Positions 1 to 7,299 of a DNA stretch of 11,850 nucleotides are shown in pieces (positions within the stretch are counted from its first letter, which is position 1; every line of letters starts with the position of its first letter). Both the position numbers and the translations under genes were made by a program. A model generated the notes under the pieces. It was given only the letters and a program-made list of their open reading frames with translations. It made no database searches and had not been told where the DNA came from. The DNA is from Pseudomonadota bacterium (GTDB lineage Bacteria > Pseudomonadota > Alphaproteobacteria > Caulobacterales > Caulobacteraceae): NCBI GenBank assembly GCA_023445955.1, contig JAEXJH010000003.1, positions 1 to 11,850 on the forward strand. The letters are read 5' to 3'.

Positions 1-1992
1 GCTCTGGTCGACCGGCCAGCCCAGCCACTGTTCGTTCCAGCTGATCTTGTCCATGCGGTTGTCGTAGCAACCAGCGAAGGCCACCCCGACCTTGTAGAAT
101 TCCGGATGGTAGAGCAGGGCCAGCGCCGTCGACTGGCCGCCGGCCGAGCCGCCGTAGATGCCGACGCGGCGCGTGTCATACCAGGGATACTTCGCGGCGA
201 CGGCCTGGTGCCAGAGGATGCGATCGGGGAAGCCGGAGTCGGCCAGGTTCTTCCAGGCCACGTCGTGGAAGGCCTTGGACCGGTTCAGCGTGCCCATGCC
301 GTCGATCTGCACGACGATAAAGCCCAGGTCCGCCAGCGACTGCATGCCGATCACCTTGTCGCCGCCGGCGTGGTAGCCGAACGGCCACCAGGTCTTGGGC
401 ACGAAGCTGGAATGGGGGCCGGCATAGATGTTCTCGATCACCGGATAGCGCTTGTTTGGGTCGAAATTCCGTGGACGGACGATCAGGCCGTAGATGTCGG
501 TCTTGCCGTCGCGACCCTTGGCCACGAACGGCTCGGGCGGCTTGAAGCCGGCGGCCATGAGCTGGCTGATATCGGGCCTTTCCAGCGTGGCCACGAGGCT
601 CTGGTCGCTGGTCCGGCGCAGCTCCGAGACCGGCGGCAGGTCGACGCGGGAGTAGGTGTCGACATAGAAACTGCCGTCCGGAGACAGGGCCACGTCGTGA
701 TAGGCGTCGGCGGTGGTCAGGGCGGTCAGGCCCTTGCCGTCGAAGCCGATGCGATAGACGTGCTGGAAGTAGGGGTCCTGGCCCGCCACCATGCCGCTGG
801 CGGCGAAGATGATCTGGCGCTTGGCTTCGTCGACCTTCAACACCTGGCGCACCACCCACGGGCCCCTGGTGATCTGGGCCTTCACTGCGCCGGTCCCGCC
901 ATCGAACAGGTAGAGGTGGTTCCAGCCGTCGCGCTCGGACATCCAGAGGACCTCGCGGCCGTTGTCGATGTCCTGCCGGAAGCGGCGGCCCTCGTTGATG
1001 AAGGTCTTGGCCGTCTCGGTGACCACGGCGTGCGGCGCACCGGTCGCCGCATCGATCTCGATCACCCGCGCCAGCTGGTGGCCGCGCTGCTCGTAGATGA
1101 ACGAGACCGTGGCGGCGTCCTTGCGCCATTCCAGCTTGGAAAGGTCGTACGGGTTGGCGAAGAGGTCGCCCGGCGTGGTCAGTTGCTTGCCTTCCGCCGC
1201 GAGGAAGACGACCGGCTGCTCGATGTCCACCGCGTCGCCGGGCTTGGGATAGAGCTGAGTCTGCAGCTTGGGCTGCACCTGGTCGGCGGGGCGGGCCTCG
1301 ACGCGGGTGACGATGCGGCGAAAGCCCGGGCGCACGCGGTAGGCGGCCAGCTTGGCGCTGTCCGGCGACCAGACGATCGACTCCGGATCGTAGAAGTTGG
1401 CCTCCGAGCCGTCGGTGCTGATCCGCTTCCACGCGCCGCCGACTGGGCGCACGGCGATGTTGAAGTTCTCGACATGGGCCTCCCACCGGCCGTCGGGCGA
1501 GCGGCGCTGATGGTTGTCGGCGGGGACCGAGAGGTCGCGCACGACGCCGAAGCCGCTGGGGCGACCGGGGCGAGGCGCCTCGGCGCAGGCATAGTCGGTC
1601 AGAGTGCAGCGCCAGCCGGCCTCGTTGAACGAGAACCGGATCGCCGCGCCGTTGTCGGCGAAGCTGAAGCTCTCGAACGGCAGCCGCAGCGGGTCGAAGG
1701 TGGCGTTCCCCGCCTTGCCCAGGCCGGCGGCGAGGCGGGCCTGGTCGAAGCTGGGCGTCTTGGCCCCGGTCTTCACATCGTAGGTCACGAAGGCGAAGCC
1801 GCCCGCGACGGTCTTGCGGTAGAAGAGCTTGTCGTCGCTAGCCCAAGCGGCGGGATCGGCGACGTCGCGCGTCAGGTACATCTGCGTCTCGCGCAGCTGC
1901 AGCGAGCGGGTCATGTCCTGGGCTGTCACCTGGCTCAGGGCCGGCGTCGCCTGGACGGCCAACGCCAATATGATCAGTCCGCCAATCCGCAT
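1..1992 (-). CDS. Exported S9 family (DPP IV-like) serine peptidase, C-terminus outside window
   Basis: The reading frame is open from the ATG at 1992 to the left edge: 664 residues, no stop reached. A signal peptide is visible ([20 protein letters not shown], then QVTAQ), so the enzyme acts in the periplasm or outside the cell. Residues ~50-430 look like the DPP IV-type beta-propeller, with WSPDS and LSPDGSFY blade motifs; the alpha/beta-hydrolase domain follows. The nucleophile elbow is GGSAGG with Ser616; just downstream are the family motifs [11 protein letters not shown] and NEQWLGWPV. The catalytic Asp and His should lie in the ~70-100 residues missing beyond position 1. S9 peptidases of this group cleave short peptides, often after proline. 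I could not see the paired Glu that anchors the substrate N-terminus in true DPP IV; the nearest segment (~195-204) reads [10 protein letters not shown], so strict dipeptidyl activity is unproven. An SD-like GGGGA lies ~9 bases upstream. It shares a divergent promoter region with the gene at 2078. Confidence 0.9.
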   Translation of the reverse strand, partial: MRIGGLIILALAVQATPALSQVTAQDMTRSLQLRETQMYLTRDVADPAAWASDDKLFYRKTVAGGFAFVTYDVKTGAKTPSFDQARLAAGLGKAGNATFDPLRLPFESFSFADNGAAIRFSFNEAGWRCTLTDYACAEAPRPGRPSGFGVVRDLSVPADNHQRRSPDGRWEAHVENFNIAVRPVGGAWKRISTDGSEANFYDPESIVWSPDSAKLAAYRVRPGFRRIVTRVEARPADQVQPKLQTQLYPKPGDAVDIEQPVVFLAAEGKQLTTPGDLFANPYDLSKLEWRKDAATVSFIYEQRGHQLARVIEIDAATGAPHAVVTETAKTFINEGRRFRQDIDNGREVLWMSERDGWNHLYLFDGGTGAVKAQITRGPWVVRQVLKVDEAKRQIIFAASGMVAGQDPYFQHVYRIGFDGKGLTALTTADAYHDVALSPDGSFYVDTYSRVDLPPVSELRRTSDQSLVATLERPDISQLMAAGFKPPEPFVAKGRDGKTDIYGLIVRPRNFDPNKRYPVIENIYAGPHSSFVPKTWWPFGYHAGGDKVIGMQSLADLGFIVVQIDGMGTLNRSKAFHDVAWKNLADSGFPDRILWHQAVAAKYPWYDTRRVGIYGGSAGGQSTALALLYHPEFYKVGVAFAGCYDNRMDKISWNEQWLGWPVDQS

Positions 1993-2077
1993 GTACAGTC
2001 CCCGAAGCGCTAGTCGAGCTTATCGTATTACGTATACGGTGGCGTTCGGCGAGGTGAAGCCCAAAGGGGAGGCAAGC
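1993..2077. promoter_or_regulatory. Divergent promoter region of the S9 peptidase and the duplicated secreted protein
   Basis: This 85-base intergenic region must hold both promoters. It is clearly more AT-rich than its flanks around 2019-2037. It carries the putative GntR operator at 2031-2040 almost exactly midway (38 bases to one start codon, 39 to the other), so one bound protein could affect both directions. The plus-strand gene has a good Shine-Dalgarno sequence, AGGGGAGG, at about 2065-2072. No convincing -35/-10 pair could be singled out by eye. Confidence 0.6.
2024..2040. promoter_or_regulatory. Putative GntR/FCD operator, site A
   Basis: CGTATACG at 2031-2038 is a perfect 8-base palindrome. 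Read on the minus strand, the site is ACCGTATACG, identical over 10 bases to site B at 6002-6011, and 12 of 14 bases match if the AT-rich flank is included. A second odd-centred palindrome, CGTATTACG (2024-2032), overlaps its left edge by two bases, so the site may take two dimers. GTATAC-cored palindromes are plausible for FadR-subfamily GntR regulators, and one is encoded at 3308-3955. Binding by that protein is inferred, not shown. Confidence 0.55.
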
Positions 2078-3301
2078 ATGTCGGTATTTCGCAAGGCGCT
2101 GGCCGGGACGGCGCTGACGCTGCTGCTGGCGGGACCGCTGCACGCCCAGACGGCTCCTCAGCCGCCCCAGCAGACCGAGTCCGACGGCTACACCCGCTAC
2201 GAGCTGCTGGCCCCGGGCAGCCACAAGTTCCGCATCGTCTACGAGATCACCGCCAGCACGCCCGGCGCGACCGCCTACTACAACCCGATCCGCCAAGGCA
2301 GCGTGGCGACCGACGAGCGCGTCGCCGACCGCGCCACCGGCAAGCCGCTGAAGTTCGACGTGGTCGGCGGCGACGTCGCCAAGGCCGGCGGCGTGCGCGG
2401 GGCGACGCCGGACGGCAGCTACATCAAGGTCGAGCTTGCTCACCCCGTGCCGGCCGATGGCGGCGAGGGCCGGGTGCTAATCGACAAGACCTACGAGGAC
2501 GCCAAGAGCTACTACCAGGACGGCGAGGTGATCGTCTTCGACCGGCCGCTGGGCATCAAGCGCAACGCCGTGGTGCTGCCGGCCGGCTACGAGCTTGTGT
2601 CGTGCAACTACCCGGCCCAGGTGCTGCAGGAGGCCGACGGCCGCATCAAGATCGCCTTCTGGAACAACACCCCGGCCCAGGCCCCGCTGGTGATCAAGGC
2701 GCGTCCCTCGCCGAACCTGAAAGCCGGCGCCTCGTCGCTGGCCAAGGCGCTGGACGAGCGCGCCTACCAGAACCGCGAGATCATGTACTTCCTGCAGCCG
2801 CCGGAAACCCACAGCTTCGATCTCTATCACGACTACACCGAGATCCGGCCGGGCGTGGGCGTCTACGTCAACATCGTCCGGGCCGGCAGCGCCGCGTCCA
2901 AGCCCTCGGCCCGCAATCTCGACACCGGCGAGGCCCTGAAGTGGGAGATGCTGAAGGGGAACGACATCCTGAAGGCCGCGCCCGACCAGAAGGGCGTGAC
3001 CCCCGAGACCGAGGCCATCGTCTTCCACTTCGATCCGGTCAAGGCCGGCCAGAGCGCTCGCCTGCGCTTCAGTGAGACCTATACGGACGCCGAGCGCTAC
3101 AAGCTGGTCGGCGACGAGTTGGTCTGGCGGCGCGGGTTTGGACGGCCGCTGAACACCGTGGTGCTGCCCGCCGGCTGGGTGCTGACCAACAGCTCGGTCC
3201 CGGCGACGGTCAAGACGATGCCGGATGGTCGCGTGCAGCTGGAATTCATCAATCCGCGCGCCGACGAGATCGATACCGTCATCACGGCGCGGCGGCGGTA
3301 G
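2078..3301 (+). CDS. Secreted protein of unknown function with two tandem ~169-residue repeats
   Basis: 407 residues. The ATG at 2078 was chosen because it follows AGGGGAGG at the right spacing and begins a clean signal peptide (MSVFRKALAGTALTLLLAGP, then LHA|Q, cleavage after Ala23); in-frame codons upstream belong to the divergent promoter region. The mature protein consists of two copies of one unit, residues 41-209 and 237-405, that align at a constant offset of 196 with no visible gap. Shared positions include the PG...Y.N..R.GS.A stretch (62-77 / 258-273), TG..LK (87-92 / 283-288), TY.DA (138-142 / 334-338), VVLPAG (165-170 / 361-366) and the DGR strand (187-189 / 383-385). The pattern looks like beta-sandwich domains. 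I recognise no named family, no catalytic motif and no transmembrane segment after the signal. Its place opposite an exported peptidase and the shared operator suggest a role in peptide use or in the envelope, which is inference. Confidence 0.85.
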   Translation: MSVFRKALAGTALTLLLAGPLHAQTAPQPPQQTESDGYTRYELLAPGSHKFRIVYEITASTPGATAYYNPIRQGSVATDERVADRATGKPLKFDVVGGDVAKAGGVRGATPDGSYIKVELAHPVPADGGEGRVLIDKTYEDAKSYYQDGEVIVFDRPLGIKRNAVVLPAGYELVSCNYPAQVLQEADGRIKIAFWNNTPAQAPLVIKARPSPNLKAGASSLAKALDERAYQNREIMYFLQPPETHSFDLYHDYTEIRPGVGVYVNIVRAGSAASKPSARNLDTGEALKWEMLKGNDILKAAPDQKGVTPETEAIVFHFDPVKAGQSARLRFSETYTDAERYKLVGDELVWRRGFGRPLNTVVLPAGWVLTNSSVPATVKTMPDGRVQLEFINPRADEIDTVITARRR

Positions 3302-3307
3302 GAGGCC

Positions 3308-3955
3308 TCAGGTCGACAGCTGCTGCTGCAGGTCCTTCATGGTGCCGCGGATGTGGGCGATGGTCAGGGCCTCGACCTTGGCGGCGTCGCCCTTCAGCCA
3401 GGCCTCCAGCAGCTCGCGATGCTCCTCGGAGGCGCGGGCTTCGCGGCCGATCGGTTCGAGGTGAACGCGCACATAGCGCTCGGCCAGGACCTGCAGGCGC
3501 TCCAGCAACTGGAAGGTGACCAGGCCGCCGCCGGGACGGATCATGGCCATGTGGAAGGCGCGGTTCATCGACACGTGGTCGCCCGGCGCGCCGCTCTGCT
3601 GGGCGGCCTCCAGCGCGGCGAGGGCGGCCTTGACGGCCTGCTGGTCTTCGGGCGTGGCCTTCCTGGCGCCGGCGGCCGTGGCGCTGGGCTCCAACTTCAG
3701 GCGCAGGTCGAAGACCTCATGGGCCTCGTCGATCGACAGGGGGCGAACGACATAGCCACGGTTCGGATACGAGCTGAGCAGGCCGTCCTGCTCGAGGCGG
3801 CTCAGAGCCTCGCGCAGTGGGATCTTGCTGACCCCCAGTTCCTCCGCGATCGTGTCCTGTCGCACCGGCGTCCCCGGGCCCATCTGGCCCAGCAGGATGC
3901 GCTTGCGGACCAGCTCATAGGTCTGGTCGGACAGGGTGCGGACGACGATGGTCAT
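3308..3955 (-). CDS. GntR family (FadR/FCD subfamily) transcriptional regulator
   Basis: 215 residues, the usual length for this family. Residues ~8-72 form the winged helix-turn-helix (IAEELGVSKIPLREALSRLE recognition region, then the NRGYVV wing). Residues ~78-210 form the helical FCD ligand domain, with likely metal/ligand residues Asn131 and His135 (NRAFH), His179 (EEHRELL) and His201 (IAHI). The first of these is Asp in many relatives; Asn is seen here. It probably senses hydroxyproline or a pathway intermediate, by analogy with GntR regulators such as HypR that sit in hydroxyproline clusters. It is last in the minus-strand unit, 111 bases after the epimerase gene, and ends 6 bases from the convergent gene at 2078-3301. 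No strong Shine-Dalgarno precedes the ATG at 3955 (ACCCG), so translation may be weak or coupled. Likely targets are the two CGTATACG sites. Confidence 0.92.
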   Translation of the reverse strand: MTIVVRTLSDQTYELVRKRILLGQMGPGTPVRQDTIAEELGVSKIPLREALSRLEQDGLLSSYPNRGYVVRPLSIDEAHEVFDLRLKLEPSATAAGARKATPEDQQAVKAALAALEAAQQSGAPGDHVSMNRAFHMAMIRPGGGLVTFQLLERLQVLAERYVRVHLEPIGREARASEEHRELLEAWLKGDAAKVEALTIAHIRGTMKDLQQQLST

Positions 3956-4066
3956 CGGGTGGACGTGTCTTTCGAGAAGCGCAGAGGCTTTTGCGGCGCG
4001 AGCGCGCCTTTACGGTCATAGGTCCGTGTAACCGGCCAGTGCAAACAAGAAATCGCAGGTCGCGCC
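3956..4066 (-). other. 111-base gap between epimerase and regulator genes, with a GC hairpin
   Basis: The gap contains a perfect 6-bp inverted repeat, GGCGCG-AG-CGCGCC, at 3995-4008 (only a 2-base loop as written, so the effective stem would be shorter). In the direction of transcription it is followed by GCAAAAG rather than a T-run, so it is not a standard intrinsic terminator. It could reduce read-through into the regulator gene or shape its leader. Nearby, on the minus strand, TTACACGG and CCGTAA form an imperfect inverted pair (about 4010-4031) that resembles operator half-sites. A separate promoter for the regulator is possible but not identifiable by eye. Confidence 0.35.
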
Positions 4067-5065
4067 CTAAACGACTTGAAACCCTCGCCAGAACTGGTCG
4101 GCCTGATCGATCCAGATCGTATTGTAGCCAGTGGAGATCGCCGAGCCTTCGACGGACGGAATGATCGCCCGTTGGTCACCGATCGCTGTTTCGGCCTCGA
4201 CTCGACCGATGAAGCGACTGCGAATGAAACTCTCATGCACAAAGGTCTCGCCGACCTTGAGCCTGTTCTTGGCGTGCAGGTGCGCCAGGCGGGCCGAGGT
4301 GCCGGTGCCGCAGGGGCTGCGGTCGATGGCCTTGTCGCCATAGAACACCGCGTTGCGGCCGTCGGCGTCCTCGGCGCTGGGACCGTCGGCCCACAGCACG
4401 TGGCTGACGCCCCGGATGGTCGGGTCCAGCGGGTGCACGGGCGTGGTCTTCTCGCGCACCAGCTCGCGGACGATAGGGCTGTAGCGCAGGATGTCCTGGG
4501 CGCTGAAGGCGTCCAGGCCCTTGTAGGCGCCCTGCGGCTCGACGATGGCGTAGAAGTTGCCGCCATAGGCGACGTCCAGCGTCAGCGGGCCCAGGCCTGG
4601 CACGTCGATCTCGATATCGGTGACCGCCAGATAGCCCGGCACGTTGACGATCTTCACCGCCGTGACCTTGTCGCCCTCGGTCCGATACTCGATGTCGATG
4701 ACGCCGGCCGGCACCTCCAGCTTCAGGCGGCCCGGGATGCGTGGCGTGATCAGGCCGTTCTCAAGCGCGAAAGTCACCATGCCGATCGTGCCGTGGCCGC
4801 ACATCGGCAGGCAGCCGCTGGTCTCGATGAACAGGATGCCCGCCTCGGTGTCGTCGCGGGTGGGGGGATAGAGGAAGCCGCCCGACATCATGTCGTGGCC
4901 GCGCGGCTCGAACATCAGGCCGGTGCGGATCCAGTCGAAGCGTTCCAGGAAATCCTGGCGGCGCTCGCTCATCGACGCGCCCCGCAGCAGGGGCGCGCCA
5001 CCGACGATCAGCCGTACGGGATTGCCGGCGGTGTGGCCGTCAATACAGAAGAAGATGTGGCGCAT
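4067..5065 (-). CDS. 4-hydroxyproline 2-epimerase (proline racemase family)
   Basis: 332 residues, the normal family length. It should interconvert trans-4-hydroxy-L-proline and cis-4-hydroxy-D-proline by a cofactor-free two-base mechanism in the cytoplasm. Both catalytic cysteines are visible: Cys89 in MCGHGTIG and Cys252 in DRSPCGTGTSA. Having both separates it from trans-3-hydroxy-L-proline dehydratases of the same superfamily, where the second Cys is Thr. The N-terminal HTAGNPVR motif is also present. Proline racemase activity cannot be excluded from motifs alone, but the neighbours (a DapA-family deaminase and a D-amino-acid dehydrogenase) point to hydroxyproline. Only 8 bases separate its start from the stop of the deaminase gene upstream, so the two are co-transcribed. 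Confidence 0.93.
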   Translation of the reverse strand: MRHIFFCIDGHTAGNPVRLIVGGAPLLRGASMSERRQDFLERFDWIRTGLMFEPRGHDMMSGGFLYPPTRDDTEAGILFIETSGCLPMCGHGTIGMVTFALENGLITPRIPGRLKLEVPAGVIDIEYRTEGDKVTAVKIVNVPGYLAVTDIEIDVPGLGPLTLDVAYGGNFYAIVEPQGAYKGLDAFSAQDILRYSPIVRELVREKTTPVHPLDPTIRGVSHVLWADGPSAEDADGRNAVFYGDKAIDRSPCGTGTSARLAHLHAKNRLKVGETFVHESFIRSRFIGRVEAETAIGDQRAIIPSVEGSAISTGYNTIWIDQADQFWRGFQVV

Positions 5066-5073
5066 CGGTGGTC

Positions 5074-5973
5074 CTAGCCGACGGGACGGGTGGCGGCGGC
5101 CTTCTCGACCATGGCCGTCACCTGGGCGCGACGGGCGCCGTCCAGCGGCAGGCGCGGCGCGCGGACGCGCTCGGAGCCCCGGCCCATGATCTGCTCGGCC
5201 AGCTTGATAGACTGGACGAGATCATGTTCGGCGTCGAGGTGCAGCAGTGGCATGAACCAGCGATAGATCCGCAGGGCTTCGGCCATGTCGCCCTTGTCGA
5301 TGGCGGCCACCAGGGCCACCGATTCCTGCGGGAAAGCGCTGGTCAGGCCCGAGACCCAGCCGTGGGCGCCCAGCATCAGGCCTTCCAGCGCGACGTCGTC
5401 CAGACCGGCCATCAGGATGTAGCGGTCGCCGAAAGCGTTCTTCAGATCGGTGAAGCGGCGGGTGTCCGGGGCGCTTTCCTTGACAGCCACGATGTTGGGC
5501 ACATCGGTCAGCCGCTGCAGCACGCTGGTGGTGATCGAGACGCGATAGGCCGGCGGGTTGTTGTACAGCATGATCGGCAGGTTGGTCGCCGCCGCGACGG
5601 TGCGGAAGTGGTGCTCCAGCTCCAGCTCGGTCGGCACATACACCATGGCCGGCAGCGCCATCAGGGCGTCGGCGCCGATCGCCTCGGCGTCCTTGCCGAA
5701 CCTGGCGGCGCGGTCGGTGGTCATTTCCGAGACACCCACCACGACCGGAACGCGCCCGGCGACCACATCGACGGCGGCTTTCAGCACCGCGCGCTTCTCA
5801 TCGGCTTCAAGCGAGTTGTTTTCGCCGCAAGTGCCCAGCACGATGAGGCCGTGGACGCCGTCCTTGATCAGGTTATCGAGGACGCCCTGGGTCGCCTCGA
5901 AATCGATGGACGAGTCCGCATTGAACTGGGTGGTCGCCGCTGGGTAGACGCCGCGCCAGGAGATCGAATTCAT
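5074..5973 (-). CDS. DapA-family lyase, probable pyrroline-4-hydroxy-2-carboxylate deaminase
   Basis: 299 residues, the length of DHDPS/NAL family TIM barrels. The start at 5973 (MNSISWRG) is preferred over an in-frame ATG 93 codons upstream, because AGAGGTG lies at the right distance upstream of it and the longer form would run through the divergent promoter and into the neighbouring gene. Visible family features are GTCGEN (47-52, equivalent to GTTGE), Tyr137 in IMLYNNPP, and the Schiff-base Lys165 in IVAVKES. Family members include dihydrodipicolinate synthase, N-acetylneuraminate lyase and pyrroline-4-hydroxy-2-carboxylate deaminase. The epimerase next door and the divergent D-amino-acid dehydrogenase select the last: conversion of pyrroline-4-hydroxy-2-carboxylate to alpha-ketoglutarate semialdehyde and ammonia. 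It is the first gene of the minus-strand unit, so the operator at 6002-6011 lies in its promoter region. Confidence 0.88.
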   Translation of the reverse strand: MNSISWRGVYPAATTQFNADSSIDFEATQGVLDNLIKDGVHGLIVLGTCGENNSLEADEKRAVLKAAVDVVAGRVPVVVGVSEMTTDRAARFGKDAEAIGADALMALPAMVYVPTELELEHHFRTVAAATNLPIMLYNNPPAYRVSITTSVLQRLTDVPNIVAVKESAPDTRRFTDLKNAFGDRYILMAGLDDVALEGLMLGAHGWVSGLTSAFPQESVALVAAIDKGDMAEALRIYRWFMPLLHLDAEHDLVQSIKLAEQIMGRGSERVRAPRLPLDGARRAQVTAMVEKAAATRPVG

Positions 5974-6048
5974 ACCGCTTGCACCTCTATGATGTTCGTT
6001 TACCGTATACGATATGAGATCCGGAGGTAAAGGCCTGGTGGCTGTCCA
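5974..6048. promoter_or_regulatory. Divergent promoter region of the two hydroxyproline operons
   Basis: 75 bases separate the deaminase start (minus) from the dehydrogenase start (plus). The AT-rich core at about 5988-6017 holds the operator at 6002-6011. AGAGGTG serves the minus gene. On the plus side GGAGGT is at 6023-6028, which is 20 bases from the dehydrogenase ATG, further than usual. Several TATA-like hexamers overlap the operator, so repression by steric block is plausible in both directions; no unique -35/-10 pair can be assigned. Confidence 0.6.
6002..6011. promoter_or_regulatory. Putative GntR/FCD operator, site B
   Basis: ACCGTATACG, with the perfect palindrome CGTATACG at 6004-6011. 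The same 10-mer occurs inverted at 2031-2040 in the other divergent promoter region. I found no third CGTATAC in the window. It lies 30 bases from one start codon and 37 from the other. The GntR/FCD protein at 3308-3955 is the obvious candidate to bind it; this is inference from proximity and shared sequence. Confidence 0.6.
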
Positions 6049-7299
6049 ATGAGTACGGTCGTGATCGGCGGAGGCGTCGTGGGCCTGGCCTGCGCGCTGG
6101 ATCTGCGACGCGCGGGCGCGCCCGTACTGCTGCTCGACGAAGACGCCGGCCCACAGGCGTCGTGGGGCAATGCCGGCCATATCGCCATCGAACAGGTCGA
6201 GCCGATCGCCTCGATGAAGGCGCTGAAATCGGCGCCGGCGCGCTGGTTTCACCGAGGCGGGGCCTTGGATTTCCGACTGGGCGACATCCTCACCTGGGGC
6301 GGCTGGGCGGGGCGCTATGTCCAGGCCTGTTCACCGCGGGCGTTCGAACATGGCAAGGCGGCTCTGGGCGCCTTGCTAAGCGATGCGGTTCCCGCCTGGC
6401 GGCGTCTGGCCGTGGCGGCGGGCTGGCCGGACCTGCTGCGCGAGAAGGGCCACATCATCGTCTGGGAAAGCCCGGCCAGCGCCGAGGCGGGCAGGGCGGC
6501 CTGGGGCGCGACCAATATCGGCCAGGCGCGCACGCGCGATCTCCAGGGCGTTGAGCTGATGGAAGTCGCCAGCCGTATGCGCATCGCGCCGGCGGGCGGC
6601 CTGCGGTTCGAGAACAGCGGCCAGATCAGCGATCCGGGCCTGGCCTTGCGGACCCTGCGCAGCGCCTTCGAAGCGCTGGGCGGGACGACGCGGAGCGCCA
6701 AGGTCAGGATGCTAGGCCTCGAAGGCGATAGCGCCGTGGTCGCGCTGGACAATGGCGAGGTGCTCAAGCCTGACCAGATCGTCCTGGCCGCCGGCGTCGG
6801 CAGCGGCGCGCTGATGCGAGGCCTGGGCCATGTCGCGCCGATCGTCGCCGAGCGCGGCTATCACATCGAGGGCGATGTCGGGACGTGGGGCGATCTGCCG
6901 CCGGTGGTGTTCGAGGACCGCTCGATGATCGTCACCCGGTTCGGCGACCGCCTGCGGGCGGCCAGCTTCGTTGAGTTCGGACGTCGGGATGCGCCGCCGG
7001 ATCCGCGCAAATGGGCGCGCCTGCATAGGCATGTCGACGAGCTGGGCCTGCCGATGGGCGCCCAGCGCAGTCAGTGGATGGGCGCCCGGCCGACCTTGCC
7101 TGACTACCTGCCAGCCATCGGCGTCAGCCGCCGGGCGTCCAACCTGATCTACGCTTTCGGGCACCAGCATCTTGGCCTGACTCTGGCGGCGGTGACCGGC
7201 GAGATCGTCACGGCGCTGGCCGGCGGTGGCGCGGCCTCGGTCGACCTGGAGCCCTTCGACCTTGACCGTTTCGCGCACCGCAAGGAGATCGCCGCATGA
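6049..7299 (+). CDS. FAD-dependent D-amino-acid dehydrogenase, probable cis-4-hydroxy-D-proline dehydrogenase
   Basis: 416 residues, similar to DadA/DAO-family enzymes. The N-terminal Rossmann motif is VVIGGGVVGLACALDLRRAG (GxGxxG at 7-12), with acidic Asp30 at the end of the second strand for FAD ribose binding. The C-terminal DAO signature appears as FGHQHLGLTLAAVTGEIV. Residues ~160-330 form the substrate domain. It should oxidise cis-4-hydroxy-D-proline to pyrroline-4-hydroxy-2-carboxylate, probably passing electrons to the respiratory chain rather than to O2, as DadA-like enzymes do. Substrate is inferred from the divergent epimerase and deaminase genes; general D-amino-acid use remains possible. 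The ATG at 6049 is the only possible ATG, because an in-frame stop (6028-6030) lies just upstream, yet its GGAGGT is 20 bases away. Its stop overlaps the next start (ATGA), so the peptidase is translationally coupled. Confidence 0.87.
   Translation: MSTVVIGGGVVGLACALDLRRAGAPVLLLDEDAGPQASWGNAGHIAIEQVEPIASMKALKSAPARWFHRGGALDFRLGDILTWGGWAGRYVQACSPRAFEHGKAALGALLSDAVPAWRRLAVAAGWPDLLREKGHIIVWESPASAEAGRAAWGATNIGQARTRDLQGVELMEVASRMRIAPAGGLRFENSGQISDPGLALRTLRSAFEALGGTTRSAKVRMLGLEGDSAVVALDNGEVLKPDQIVLAAGVGSGALMRGLGHVAPIVAERGYHIEGDVGTWGDLPPVVFEDRSMIVTRFGDRLRAASFVEFGRRDAPPDPRKWARLHRHVDELGLPMGAQRSQWMGARPTLPDYLPAIGVSRRASNLIYAFGHQHLGLTLAAVTGEIVTALAGGGAASVDLEPFDLDRFAHRKEIAA

Noticed and set aside
106..2013. 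635-codon open frame on the plus strand
   Set aside because: It is the antisense shadow of the S9 peptidase gene; the minus-strand protein has a signal peptide, propeller motifs and GGSAGG, while the plus frame gives only Ala/Gly/Val/Arg-rich sequence with no family motif.
1829..2077. Upstream extension of the duplicated protein to an ATG at 1829
   Set aside because: It would overlap the signal-peptide end of the divergent peptidase gene and run through the operator; the ATG at 2078 has a strong Shine-Dalgarno sequence and begins a signal peptide.
3302..3310. GAGGCCTC palindrome between the two convergent stops, considered as a shared terminator
   Set aside because: The stem is only four base pairs with no loop and no T-run, and part of it lies in a stop codon.
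4067..5065. trans-3-hydroxy-L-proline dehydratase as the function of the proline-racemase-family gene
   Set aside because: The second catalytic position is Cys252, not Thr, so the two-base epimerase/racemase mechanism is expected.
5974..6252. Extension of the deaminase start to an ATG at 6252
   Set aside because: The extra 93 residues are antisense to the dehydrogenase gene and cross the divergent promoter; the family fold begins at the start at 5973.
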